Positions 39,410-48,950 of a stretch of 64,000 bases of DNA are shown in pieces. The notes under the pieces were generated by a model, which was not told where the DNA came from, ran no database searches, and saw nothing but the letters and a program-made list of their open reading frames with translations. Made by a program: the position numbers and the translations under genes. The stretch is from PALSA-612 sp963755155 (lineage in GTDB: Bacteria; Actinomycetota; Thermoleophilia; Gaiellales; Gaiellaceae). Numbering within the stretch: the first letter of the stretch is position 1; every line of letters starts with the position of its first letter. Location of the stretch: the NCBI GenBank assembly GCA_963755155.1, contig CAVWIV010000015.1, positions 124,001 through 188,000 of the forward strand, given 5' to 3'.

Positions 39410-39569
39410 CAAGAGAGGTGGTCTCCGAGAGCCGCAGTTAGCCGCGCCCGTCACGCCGGTCGCGGCCGCGATCTATCCCCTGAGCGCTCACCTGAAAGGC
39501 CGACACCGTGACGCCGCCGCGGCCGACATGGGCGGCCGCGGCTCACCACCGCTTCTTTGAGACACCTCG

Positions 39570-39597
39570 CACTCGGAAATCGTGAGATTTCCGAGTG
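39570..39597 (-). terminator. Terminator hairpin of the 39602 lipoprotein gene
   Basis: Perfect 12-bp stem CACTCGGAAATC/GATTTCCGAGTG with GTGA loop, four bases after the stop codon of the minus-strand gene. It shares a CGGAAATC/GATTTCCG type core with the two hairpins at 39355-39409. Confidence 0.6.
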
Positions 39598-39601
39598 AAG
39601 G

Positions 39602-40072
39602 CTAGTGGGAGCCGATCGGCTCCACTGAGATGCCTTGCTCGTTGAGGCTCACGAACACGCGGTTTGCCTTCGTCCAGCCTGGGAACTGGAGCCCAACCGT
39701 GCCCTCGAGCAGGCCTTCCTGACCCGGGATGCTCGCGTCGTGCGCCGTGGCCGCTAGGGCCGCGGCGAGCTGGTGGAACGCGGCGACGAGCTTCGTCGAC
39801 TCGTCTTCGAAGCCCTGTGCTGTGCCGGCGCCTTCGAAGTCGTCGGCTGCCTCGTCGATGAGGTCGGCGGCGCCGTTCATGCGCTCGAGGAGCTCCTCGA
39901 GCGTTCCCTGCCCTTCCGTGATCTGCGCGAGGGCGAAGTCCACGCGGTCGCGCGCCGAGACGACGGCTTCCGCGTAGTCCTCCTTCGAGACCGTCTCCGA
40001 GCCGCCCCCGCAACCCGCGACAACGCCGGCGGCGACGACCATTGCACAGGCAAGAACGAGTGCGCGAATCAC
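39602..40072 (-). CDS. Small lipoprotein of unknown function
   Basis: 156 residues. Signal peptide with lipobox VVAGCGGGS, so it is expected to be membrane anchored outside the cell. The mature part is mostly alpha-helical and acidic (YAEAVVSARDRVDFALAQI; ADLIDEAADDFEGAGTAQGF), suggestive of a small helical bundle; no family recognised. GTG start, directly preceded by a leaderless-type -10 element. It is divergent from atpD. Confidence 0.7.
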   Translation of the reverse strand: MIRALVLACAMVVAAGVVAGCGGGSETVSKEDYAEAVVSARDRVDFALAQITEGQGTLEELLERMNGAADLIDEAADDFEGAGTAQGFEDESTKLVAAFHQLAAALAATAHDASIPGQEGLLEGTVGLQFPGWTKANRVFVSLNEQGISVEPIGSH

Positions 40073-40084
40073 GCCGGAAATGTA
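40073..40084 (-). promoter_or_regulatory. Leaderless -10 element of the 39602-40072 gene
   Basis: On the minus strand TACATT (plus positions 40079-40084) is followed by six bases and the GTG start at 40072, the same spacing as at prfA, prfB and secA. Confidence 0.45.
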
Positions 40085-40106
40085 CCCGCGAGGGCGTTAG
40101 GTAGCG

Positions 40107-40135
40107 GTCAACATGCCGTTAGGCTCCGATAGACT
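40107..40135 (+). promoter_or_regulatory. Candidate promoter of atpD-atpC
   Basis: GTCAAC at 40107-40112, a 17-base spacer and TAGACT at 40130-40135. This would give a leader of about 60 bases with the AGGAGA ribosome binding site before atpD. It supports separate transcription of atpD-atpC from the first ATP synthase cluster. Confidence 0.4.
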
Positions 40136-40200
40136 GCGGACACCGGCGTGGCAGCGCTGACGTCGCGCCCGATTCCCTCGAAAGCACACCCAGGAGACGT

Positions 40201-41701
40201 ATGTCCGCCAAGGAGCAAGGCCGCGAGAACGTCGGCAAGATCGTCGAGATCAGGGGCGTCGTCGTCGACGCCGTCTTCCCCGAGAGCCTGCCCGGGATTA
40301 CGAACGCACTCCGCATCACCATGACCGACGCGGACGGCGGGACACGCGACCTCATCGCCGAGGTACAGCAGCATCTGGGTGACGACCGCGTCCGCGCGGT
40401 GGCCATGGACTCCACGGACGGGCTTGCGCGCGGCGCCGACGCCGTCGACACGGGCGCCGCGATCAGCGTCCCGGTCGGCCCGGCGACGCTCGGCCGGATC
40501 TGGAACGTCATCGGCGAGCAGATAGACAAGTCGGAGCCGGTGGAGGGAGCGGAGCGCTGGCCGATTCACCGTGACGCACCCGACTTCGCAGACCTGTCCC
40601 CGAAGCTCGAGGTGTTCGAGACGGGCATGAAGGTCGTCGACCTCACGGCGCCGTTCGTCCGCGGAGGGAAGATCGGCCTCTACGGCGGCGCGGGGCTGGG
40701 CAAGACCGTGCTCATTCAGGAGCTCATCCACAACGTCGCGACCCAACACGCAGGCGTGTCCGTGTTCGCCGGCGTGGGAGAGCGCACGCGCGAGGGCAAC
40801 GACCTCTGGCTCGAGATGCAGGAGTCGGGCGTCATCGACCGCGTCGCGCTCGTCTACGGCCAGATGAACGAGCCGCCTGGAGCGCGCCTTCGCGTCGGCC
40901 TGTCCGGGCTGACGATGGCGGAGTACTTCCGCGACCAGGGCCAGGACGTCCTGCTCTTCATCGACAACATCTTCCGCTTCGTGCAGGCGGGCTCGGAGGT
41001 GTCGGCGCTGCTCGGCCGCATGCCGAGCGCCGTGGGCTACCAGCCGACGCTCGCGAGCGAGATGGGCGAGCTCCAGGAGCGCATCACGTCGACGGCCACC
41101 GGTTCGGTGACCTCGGTGCAGGCGGTCTACGTTCCCGCGGACGACATGACCGACCCGGCGCCCGCAGGCACGTTCGCGCACCTCGATGCGTTCATCGTGC
41201 TCTCGCGGCCGATCTCGGAGAAGGGCATCTATCCGTCGATCGACCCGCTCCAGTGCTTCTCGCGAGCACTGCAGCCCGGCGTCATCTCCGACGACCACTA
41301 CGAGACGACGACGCGCGTGCTCGAGATCCTCCAGCGCTACAAGGACCTCCAGGACATCATCGCCATCCTCGGCATGGACGAGCTTTCGGACGAGGACAAG
41401 CTCACCGTCACGAGGGCGCGGAAGATCGAGCGCTTCCTGTCGCAGCCGATGAACGTCGCCGAGGCGTTCACCGCGCGTCCGGGCGTCTACGTGAAGCTCG
41501 AGGACACCGTCAAGGGCTTCCGGGAGATCGTCGAGGGCAAGCACGACGAGCTGCCCGAGCAGGCGTTCTACATGGTCGGCACGATCGAGGAGGCCGTGCC
41601 AGGCGGCGCAGGGCTCCGTCACCGTCCCCGAAGCAGCCGAGGAGCCCGAGCAGGCCGAGGAGACCGAGGAAGCCGAGGCCGAGCCGGTCGCGGCCGGCTA
41701 G
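40201..41701 (+). CDS. atpD: ATP synthase F1 subunit beta (frame broken once near the end)
   Basis: Catalytic subunit. Starts MSAKEQGRENVGKIVEIRG and has the P-loop GGAGLGKTVLIQELI, VGERTREGNDLWLEM, and the DELSEE-type segment as MDELSDEDKL. An extra C near 41599 shifts the frame after MVGTIEEAV; the repaired end is QAAQGSVTVPEAAEEPEQAE and continues as an acidic tail rich in Glu/Ala, giving 499 residues. Read as is, the frame runs into atpC. RBS AGGAGA eight bases before the ATG. It is separated from atpG by 14 kb of unrelated genes. Confidence 0.95.
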
Positions 41702-41703
41702 GC

Positions 41704-42130
41704 GTGGCCGACGAGCGCAGGAAGTTCGAGGTCTCGCTCGTGACGCCGGAAGGCGCCGCGTACGAAGGCCTCGCGGAGATGATCGTCGTGCCCGGCGCCG
41801 CCGGCGAGATCGGCATCCTCGCGCGCCACGCGCCGCTCGTCGCGATGCTCAAGGCGGGCTCGACCCGCGTGTACGTCGCCGAGGGGAACGTCGTCGAGTT
41901 CGCGACCGGGCCGGGCTTCTTCAAGGTCGAGCAGGACCGCGCGCTCGCGCTCGTCGACGACGCCGTCGACGCCCGTCGAGATCGACACGGAGCGGGCGCA
42001 GCAGCAGCTCGAGGACGCGCAGACGGAGCTCGAGCGCGTCGAGGCGGGCGAGTCGGAGGCCGACCGCTGGCAGCTCGAGCAGCGCGTTCGGCATGCCGAG
42101 AACCAGCTGACCGTCGCGGGCCGATCGTAG
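41704..42130 (+). CDS. atpC: ATP synthase F1 subunit epsilon (frame broken once)
   Basis: Regulatory and rotor subunit, about 141 residues. The N-terminal beta-sandwich FEVSLVTPEGAAYEGLAEM and GAAGEIGILARHAPLVAMLK is typical. The C-terminal helical hairpin (IDTERAQQQLEDAQTELERV) is reached only after removing an extra C near 41973. GTG start two bases after the repaired atpD stop. Confidence 0.9.
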
Positions 42131-42139
42131 GTTGAGGCG

Positions 42140-43029
42140 ATGAAGGCTTACGCCCCAGGCATCTACCCGCGGTCCGACGCGCTCGTCCAGGCGACGCGCG
42201 ACCTCGACCGTGGCCGCGTCTCCGTCGACGACGTCGAGGCGCGGCGCGCAGCCGATCTCGAGGCGTTGCTTTCCGCCGAGTCCGAGGCCGGCTTCGACCT
42301 CCTCTCAGACGGCATGCTGGCCTGGCAAGACCTCTTTCGGCCGCTCGTCGACGCGAGCGACGGTCTGGAGGCGGGCGCCCTCACGCGCTTCCTCGACACG
42401 AACACGTTCTTCCGGGCGCCACACGCGACGGGCACGCCGCGCCTCGTCTCGCCGCTCGGCGCCGACGCTGTCGCCGATCTCGACGGGCCGCGGCTCGTGA
42501 CGTTGCCCTCCCCGTACGCGTTCGGCGAGGCGGCCGGCGTCGATCCGCGGGAGCTTGCTTCCTCCGTGCTCGCCCCGGCCATCGAGGCTCTCGACGCGGA
42601 CCTGGTCGTCTTGTCGGAGCCGTTCCTCGCGCGCGCGGCGGACGCCGATGTCGCGCGCGCTCGGCGAGCCCTCGCGCAGCTGTCGGCGCGAGGCACGCTC
42701 GTTCTGCAGCTGACGTTCGGCGACGCCTCGCCGCTGCTCGAGCGCATCGTCGACCTGCCCGTGGACGGAATCGGCGTGGACTTCTATCTGACCCCGCTCG
42801 ACGCCGTGCCCGAGGGCTTTCCGAAGCTCCTGCTCGCCGGCGTCGTCGACGCGCGCTCCTCGGAGGTCGAGGACCCGGCGGCCGATCGCCGGCTTCGCGG
42901 CGCGCCTGAAGGAGCGGACATCCGGTGAGCTCGCGCTCGTGCCGAACGGCGATCTCCAGTTCGTGGCCGAGCCGATCGCGAAGCGGAAGCTCGCGGCGCT
43001 CGGCGCGCGCGAAGGAGCTGGCGGCGTGA
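42140..43029 (+). CDS. MetE-like (methionine synthase-type) protein, first (frame broken twice)
   Basis: About 295 residues after repair, with a TIM-barrel of the MetE/UROD superfamily: MKAYAPGIYPRSDALVQATR, SEAGFDLLSDGMLAWQDLF, VLQLTFGDASPLLERI and PKLLLAGVVDARSSEVE. It resembles the N-terminal, substrate-binding half of cobalamin-independent methionine synthase and shows no zinc-ligand set. Extra bases near 42884 and 43008. Its repaired stop overlaps the start of the second MetE-like gene (GTGA), so they probably act as a pair, though the methyl donor is unknown. Confidence 0.68.
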
Positions 43030-44201
43030 GCGTCCACTTTCTCACGCACGAGGTCGGCTCTCTGGCCAAGCCGCCGTGGCTCGTGAAGCCGTCGGCCGGC
43101 AGGCCCCTGGACGGCAGCGACGTCGAGCACGCCCGCACGTGGGGCGAGAAGCTCTCGGTGTCCCGGACTACGAGGAGCTCGTCGCGTTGCTCGAGCAGGG
43201 GCCCGGCGAGGAGGCGAAGGACGACATCGCGCGCTGGTCGAGCCGCTACGCGCTCCGGCTCCAGGAGCAGGCCGGTCTCGACGTCGTCTGGGACGGCGAG
43301 CAGCTGCGCACGGAGATGTACGCCTGGGCGATCGCGCACTCCACGGGCTTCGAGCCGCGCGGCACCGTGCGGAGCTTCGACAACAAGTACTACTCGAAGT
43401 CGGCCGTCACCGGCCCCGTCTCGATGCGCGAGCCGTACCACAACGCCGAGCTCGAGTACCTCCAGTCCGTCGCCGAGGCGAAGCTCAAGATCCCGATCAC
43501 CGGCGCGTACACGCTCGCCGTCTGGTCGTACGACGAGCACTACGGCTCGGCTGCCGAGAGGCTCGGCGCCGGCTCGCCGCGCGCCGCGGAGATCGCCGCC
43601 CGGCGCGAGCTCGCGCTCGACATCGCCCGCAACATCATCCGGCCGAACCTCGAGGCGCTGATCGAGCTCGGGGCAGACGTGGATCCAGATCGACGAGCCG
43701 GGAGCGTCCACGGAGCCCGACGAGCTCGAGGTGTTCGCGGAGAGCTTCAACGCGAGCGTCGAGGGGCTGGACTGCTACTTCTCGACCCACCTCTGCTTCT
43801 CGGACTACGACCTCTTCTTCCCCGCCATCGAGGGCATGAGCGGCTGCCGCCAGTACTGCGTCGGGTTCGCGAACTACGACGAGCGCGAGCTCGGCACGAG
43901 CGCCGCCGAGCGGCCCGGCTACCGCGTCATCGAGCGCTTCCGCGACCTGCCGTACGAGCCGGCGCTCGGCGTGGGCGTGCTCGACATCCACACGGACTAC
44001 GTCGAGCCGCCCGAGCTCGTCCGCGACCGGATCCTCCACGCCGTCGACGTCTTCGGCGGCCCCGAGCGCATCCACGTGACGCCCGACTGCGGCCTCCGCA
44101 CGAGGAGCTGGGAGGTCGCGTACGAGAAGCTCGTGAACATGGTCGAGGGCACCCGTCTCGCCGAACAGAGCCTTAACGGGTCCAACACGCCGGATCGCTA
44201 A
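43026..44201 (+). CDS. MetE-family core methyltransferase, second (frame broken twice)
   Basis: About 390 residues after repair. Matches the catalytic C-terminal half of cobalamin-independent methionine synthase: GADWIQIDEPG, the zinc ligand pair in FSTHLCFSDYD (HxC) and the Cys ligand in TPDCGLRTR. Repair needs removal of a two-base TC duplication near 43153 and a G near 43679. Probably transfers a methyl group to homocysteine. Short MetE proteins lacking the folate-binding half use donors other than 5-methyl-tetrahydrofolate in known archaeal and some bacterial cases, so the donor here may not be folate (inference). Nearby ahcY and mtnA support a methionine role. Confidence 0.75.
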
Positions 44202-44210
44202 CCTCGGGCC
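44199..44210 (+). promoter_or_regulatory. Leaderless -10 element of the LCP gene
   Basis: TAACCT at 44199-44204 followed by six bases and the GTG start at 44211. It overlaps the stop region of the MetE-like gene (TAA at 44199-44201 lies inside the element). Confidence 0.5.
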
Positions 44211-46228
44211 GTGCGGTTGACGCTGAAGAGAGCGCTGGGCCTCAGCGCGGCTCCGGGCGGCGGCGGAGCCGTCGTGTTGCCGCCGGATGCACTCTCGCCC
44301 GTGACGGTCTACGAAGCTCCGCCGCTCGCCCGGCGCGCCGGCGTCGGGGTGCTGGGGCGCGTGCTCGGCATCGTCGCGGCGGGCGTGCTCATGCTCGCTG
44401 TCTCGCTCGTCGGCGGCGTCTACCTCTGGCTCCACGAGAGCGTGGCCGCCGTCAGCGCACACTCGGCGGACGTGAAGGCGGCCCAGACGACGCTCGACGG
44501 CGTGCCGGCCGCCGATACGGCCGCGATCGCGCTCGTCATCGGCTACGACCGGCGCCACGGAGAGGCCGAGGGAACGCCGTCGCGCTCCGACACGCTCATG
44601 CTGCTCCGCGCCGACCCGCAGACGGACTCGATCTCGATGCTCTCGTTCCCGCGCGACCTCGTGGTCGAGGTGCGGTGCCCGGGCTCGGTCTTCACCGTCG
44701 AAGATCAACGCTGCGTACTCGACCTGCGGCGCAAAGGGCGCGCTCGACACCGTCCGCAACCTCACCGGGCTGCCGATCAACTACCTCATCACCGTCAACT
44801 TCAGCGGCTTCAAGCGCATCGTCAACACGCTCGGCGGCGTCTGGGTCGACGTCGACCGTCGCTACTACAACGACAACGCGGGCGTCAGCCCGGGCTTCGG
44901 CTACGCGAAGGTCAACCTCCAGCCCGGCTACCAGCGGCTGACCGGTGGCGCCGCGCTCGACTACGCGCGCTACCGGCACACGGACTCGGACTTCCACCGC
45001 ATAGCGCGGCAGCAGCTGTTCGTGACCGCGATGAAGGAGCAGTTCGAGCGCGGGTTCTCGGTGACGAAGGTGCCGGGCCTCGTCGGCGCGGTGACGAAGA
45101 ACGTCGAGGTCGGTGTGGGCGGAGGCAAGGAGCTGACCGCGCGCACGATCCTCCGCTACGCGCTCTTCGCCTACGGCCTTCAGGGCGGGCACTTCTTCCA
45201 GGAGAAGATCGAGGGCGTGACCGGCTTCTCCGAGCTGACGACCGACACCGCCAACATCCAGGACGCCGTCGCCCGGTTCTCGACCCCCGACGTGGAGGCG
45301 CCGAAGGTGGCGACGGCGGTGGCGCTCAAGCGGAAGCTGAAGACGCGCGACGCCGAAGCCCGAGGACACGACGGTCTCCGTGCTCAACGGCTACGTCGTG
45401 CCGGGCGCGGCCGCCGAGGCGAGGTTCCTGCTCGGCCAGCGCGGCTACGCGACGATCGATGGGCTTCCGGGCGCGACCGGCGAATGCCCCGTGGGACGAC
45501 CAGTTCCACACGGCTGTGTACTTCGACAGCGGCTCGAGCCGAGCGCGCGCGGCGGCGAGGTCGATGGCAAGGCTCTTCGGCGCGGCCGAGCCGGAGGCAT
45601 TCGCGGCGCAGAAGAAGTGCACCGGCCCGCCGTTGCAGCAGCCCCGCAGCTGTCATCTGCGCCCGCTCGCGAACGGCGCGATGCTGACCGTCGTCGTCGG
45701 CCAGACCTTCCACAACCGGCTGACGCCGGCCCCCGCGCGGACGCAGATCACGCGCACGCCCCCCGACGTCATGCCGCGACCGCTCGGCGACGGCGTCACT
45801 CGTTCGCGCTCAGAAGCGGCGGGTCGGGTTCCCGCTCATGGTGCCCTCGGTGCTCGATCGTCAGTCGTCACTCGATTCCGACGTGCCTGTGCGCACGTAC
45901 CGCCTGGGGAAGGATCACGGAGGCGTCCGGCTCGTGTTCAGGCGCGGCCTCGAGTACTGGGGCGTCCAGCAGACGAACTGGCCCGATGCGCCGATCCTCG
46001 CCAGCCGAAGCCTCCACCGGGTCATCAACGGCCGCGGCTACGACTTCTACTACCAGGGGCCGAAGCTCCACATGATCGTGCTGCGCGGACGGCGACAACT
46101 CGTACTGGGTCGTCAACACGCTGCTCAACTCGCTCTCGAACGAGACGATGGTCGCGATCGCAAAGGGCCTCCAGCCGCTCGACCCTCTGAAGAAGGCGAA
46201 GAAGAAGGCGAAGTCCCAGCAAACGTGA
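44211..46228 (+). CDS. LytR-CpsA-Psr (LCP) protein with LytR_C domain (frame broken five times)
   Basis: Membrane enzyme that transfers undecaprenyl-linked glycopolymers to peptidoglycan. About 670 residues after repair: an N-terminal helix (GVLGRVLGIVAAGVLMLAVSL), the LCP domain (AIALVIGYDRR; RSDTLMLLRADPQTDSISML; SFPRDLVVEV; INYLITVNFSGFKRIVNTLG; YARYRHTDSDFHRIARQQ), a LytR_C domain (TVSVLNGYVVPGAAAEARF) and a long C-terminal region of about 220 residues that I do not recognise. Extra bases near 44699, 45345, 45482, 45806 and 46087. The stop overlaps the next gene. It probably pairs with the WecA-like enzyme at 18869. Confidence 0.85.
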
Positions 46229-47514
46229 GAATCGCGGTCTTCGGAGCGGGCTACGTGGGCCTCGTCACCGGGGCGTGCTTTGCCGACCTCGGCCACGACG
46301 TCGTCGTTCGCGACGTGCTTCCCGAGAGAGTCGACGACCTGCGCGCCGGGCGCGTGCCGATCCACGAGCCCGGGCTCTCCGACGTCATCGAGCGCGCGGG
46401 CGAGAGGCTTCGCTTCACGCTCGACGTGGGCGAGGCGCTCGACGGCGCGGAGCTCGCGTTCGTCGCCGTCGGCACGCCGCCGACGCACTCCGGAGACCCC
46501 GATCTCTCCGCGGTGTGGACCGTCGTCGAGGAGCTGCCGGACGGCGTGGACCTCACGCTCGTCATGAAGAGCACCGTGCCTCCGGGCACCGGCGAGAAGG
46601 TGCGGCGCGCGCTCGATCTCCGCGGGCTGGCCGACGTCGCGTACGTGTCGAACCCGGAGTTCCTCGCCGAGGGCACGGCCGTCCACGACTTCATGCACCC
46701 CGACCGCGTCGTGGTCGGCGCCTTCGAGCCGGAGCACGCGGAGCGCGTGGCGCAGCTCTACGACACGCTGGACACGACGATCGTGCGCACGGATGTCGCG
46801 TCGTCCGAGATGATCAAGCTCGCCTCGAACGCCTTCCTCTCGACCCGCATCAGCTTCATCAACGAGATCGCGAGCGTCTGCGAGCTCGTCGGCGCAGACG
46901 TCGTCGACGTCGCTGCGGGGATCGGCCTCGACCACCGTCTCGGCCCGCACTTCCTGAAGGCGGGGCTTGGCTTCGGCGGCTCGTGCTTCCCAAAGGATGT
47001 CTCGGCGCTCAAACAGCTGGCCGGGAACTCCGGCTACCACTTCCAGCTGCTGTCGGCGGTGATCGAGGTCAACGAGCTTCAGCGCCGGCGCGTCATCCAG
47101 AAGCTGCAGAAGCACCTCGGCGACCTGCACGGCAAGGAGATTGCGGTGCTCGGGCTCGCCTTCAAGCCGGGAACGGACGACCTGCGCGAGGCGCCGAGCC
47201 TCGTCATCGCCGCGCGGCTGCTCGCCGAGGGTGCGGAAGTCCGTGCCTGGGATCCCGTCGCGGACGCGCGTTCGCTGCTGCCCGAGGTGACGTTCGCTTC
47301 GAGCGTCCTCGATGCGGTGCGGGACGCGGACGCCGCCGTCGTGGTCACCGAGTGGCCCGAGGTGGCCGCTCTCGCGACGCCGGAGGCGTACGCGGCCATG
47401 CGCTCGCCGATCGTCATCGACGGGCGAAACGTCCTCGATCCCGAGGCCATGCGGACGCTCGGCTTCGTCTACGAGGGCGTCGGACGGCCTGTTCCCGTCG
47501 AAGTCGAGCGCTGA
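46225..47514 (+). CDS. UDP-glucose 6-dehydrogenase family protein
   Basis: Oxidises UDP-glucose (or a related nucleotide sugar) to the uronic acid with NAD. 429 residues. Rossmann start MRIAVFGAGYVGLVTGACFA, the catalytic cysteine in GFGGSCFPKDVSAL, and substrate segments SNPEFLAEGTAVHDFMHPDR and LGLAFKPGTDDLREAPSL. GTG overlaps the LCP stop, and it continues into the nucleotidyltransferase gene with another overlap. Supplies precursors for surface polysaccharide. Confidence 0.92.
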   Translation: MRIAVFGAGYVGLVTGACFADLGHDVVVRDVLPERVDDLRAGRVPIHEPGLSDVIERAGERLRFTLDVGEALDGAELAFVAVGTPPTHSGDPDLSAVWTVVEELPDGVDLTLVMKSTVPPGTGEKVRRALDLRGLADVAYVSNPEFLAEGTAVHDFMHPDRVVVGAFEPEHAERVAQLYDTLDTTIVRTDVASSEMIKLASNAFLSTRISFINEIASVCELVGADVVDVAAGIGLDHRLGPHFLKAGLGFGGSCFPKDVSALKQLAGNSGYHFQLLSAVIEVNELQRRRVIQKLQKHLGDLHGKEIAVLGLAFKPGTDDLREAPSLVIAARLLAEGAEVRAWDPVADARSLLPEVTFASSVLDAVRDADAAVVVTEWPEVAALATPEAYAAMRSPIVIDGRNVLDPEAMRTLGFVYEGVGRPVPVEVER

Positions 47515-48209
47515 TGGAGGCGATCATCCTCGCCGGCGGCAAGGCCGAGCGGCTGGGCGACGCGGCAGGAGGAAAGCCGAAGGCGCTGGTGCCGGTGGCA
47601 GGCAGGGCGCTCGTCGGCTACCAGGTCGCCGCGCTTCGCAGCGCCGGCGTCGCACACGTGATCTTGAGCACCGCCGCCGGCATGGGCGCCGAGTTCGAGA
47701 GCGCGCTCGCGGGATCGGGCGTTGACGTGACGGTTGTCGAGGAACCGGAGCCGCTGGGGCGCGGGGGAGGGCTGCGCTTCGCGGCGGCCGCGCGACGGGA
47801 GCAGGGCGATCTTTACGCCATCAACGGCGACGAGCTGCTCGCGCTCGATCTCGCCGCGCTGCTCGCCCGGCATCGCGAGACCGGTGCTGCCGCAACGATC
47901 ACCGTTACGCAGCCAGCTTCGTCGTTCGGCGTCGTCGAGCTGAACGGTGACGGGATGGTCATGGGCTTCGAGGAGGCAGCCGTCGTCCCGTACTGGGTCA
48001 GCTGCGGCGTCTACGTGCTGGGAAAGGAGGCGGTGGCGGCGCTGCCCGAGCGCGGCGACCACGAGACGAGCACGTTTCCCCAGCTCGCCGGCGACGGGCG
48101 GCTCGCGGCGTACCGCTACGAGGGCGTCTGGCTTACCGTCAACACGCCGAAGGACCTCCGCCGCGCGGAGGAGTACATCGCGGCCAACCCTCACTGGCTC
48201 GCCGCGTGA
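47514..48209 (+). CDS. Sugar-phosphate nucleotidyltransferase (first)
   Basis: 231 residues with the NTP-transferase fold: IILAGGKAERLGDAAGGKPKA (a variant of the GGxGxRL loop), INGDELLALDL and VWLTVNTPKDLRRAEEYI. Likely a mannose-1-phosphate guanylyltransferase or glucose-1-phosphate type enzyme; the nucleotide and sugar cannot be read from the sequence. It lies between the UDP-glucose dehydrogenase and a mannose-isomerase-type cupin, with 1-base and 4-base overlaps. Confidence 0.82.
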   Translation: MEAIILAGGKAERLGDAAGGKPKALVPVAGRALVGYQVAALRSAGVAHVILSTAAGMGAEFESALAGSGVDVTVVEEPEPLGRGGGLRFAAAARREQGDLYAINGDELLALDLAALLARHRETGAAATITVTQPASSFGVVELNGDGMVMGFEEAAVVPYWVSCGVYVLGKEAVAALPERGDHETSTFPQLAGDGRLAAYRYEGVWLTVNTPKDLRRAEEYIAANPHWLAA

Positions 48210-48586
48210 CGGATTGCGCCTTCGAGCCGCGGAAGGTGGAGAAGCCCTGGGGCTGGGAGCTGATCTGGGCGCTCACCGACCGGTACTGCGGGAAGCTCCT
48301 GTTCGTCCGCTCGGGCGAGTCGCTCTCGCTCCAGTATCACGAGGCCAAGGATGAGTCGTGGTACGTCCAGGAGGGGCGCGCCGAGCTCGAGCTCTCATCG
48401 GTCGGCGACGCCGACCGAGAGCGGGTCGAGATCCAGGCCGGCGACTGCTTTCGCTTCCGGCCGCAGACCGTCCACCGCCTGCGCGCGACCGAGGACACGC
48501 TCATCATCGAGGTGTCGACGCCGGAGATCGACGACGTCGTGCGGATCGAGGATGCCTACGGCCGGGAGGGCACTAACGAACCTTGA
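48206..48586 (+). CDS. Cupin protein, mannose-6-phosphate isomerase type
   Basis: 126 residues, one cupin domain with the type II phosphomannose isomerase look: RKVEKPWGWELIWALTDRYC, then SLSLQYHEAKDESWYVQEGRA (metal ligands H and E) and FRFRPQTVHRLRATED (third His). Short cupins of this kind occur alone or as the C-terminal half of GMP/PMI enzymes. GTG overlaps the nucleotidyltransferase stop. Its stop lies in the operator before merR. Confidence 0.82.
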   Translation: MTDCAFEPRKVEKPWGWELIWALTDRYCGKLLFVRSGESLSLQYHEAKDESWYVQEGRAELELSSVGDADRERVEIQAGDCFRFRPQTVHRLRATEDTLIIEVSTPEIDDVVRIEDAYGREGTNEP

Positions 48587-48603
48587 CGTAGTTATGTTAA
48601 GGT
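48581..48603 (+). promoter_or_regulatory. Imperfect dyad and -10 element before the MerR-type gene
   Basis: CCTTGAC (48581-48587) and GTTAAGG (48596-48602) form an inverted repeat with one mismatch and eight bases between. TAAGGT (48598-48603) is six bases before the MerR ATG, so the right arm overlaps the probable leaderless -10 element. A regulator binding the dyad would block or activate this promoter, which suggests autoregulation. The cupin stop codon lies inside the left arm. Confidence 0.45.
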
Positions 48604-48609
48604 AGCGGC

Positions 48610-48933
48610 ATGGAGCCGCTGACGATCGGGGCCGCGGCCCGCCACACCGGCTGGTCGCCGCGCATGCTCCGCTATCTCGAGCAGGCGGGGCTCGTCGAGC
48701 CCCAGAGATCGGCGAGCGGCTACCGGAGGTACGGGCTCGCCGAGCTCAACCGCCTGCGGTCGCTGCGTGGGCTCCTCGAGCGCTTCGGCGTGGACATCGG
48801 GGACGTGGCCTTCGCAGCTCGCCTGCGCCGTGATGCGGCGCTGCGGGCGGCGGTCGACGGGTGGCTCGCCGGACTGGAGCTCGAAGCGCTGGAATGGGAA
48901 CAGGCGAAGCACGAGCGGCTGCTCGTGGCATAG
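48610..48933 (+). CDS. MerR-family transcriptional regulator
   Basis: 107 residues. The winged-helix starts TIGAAARHTGWSPRMLRYLEQAG and the wing is EPQRSASGYRRYG, followed by a short dimerisation helix. It is too short for an effector domain and lacks metal-binding cysteines, like the small MerR/HspR/GlnR-type members. It lies 17 bases before ahcY, so it may control that gene as well as itself. Confidence 0.85.
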   Translation: MEPLTIGAAARHTGWSPRMLRYLEQAGLVEPQRSASGYRRYGLAELNRLRSLRGLLERFGVDIGDVAFAARLRRDAALRAAVDGWLAGLELEALEWEQAKHERLLVA

Positions 48934-48950
48934 ACAAACGAGAGGGAGCG

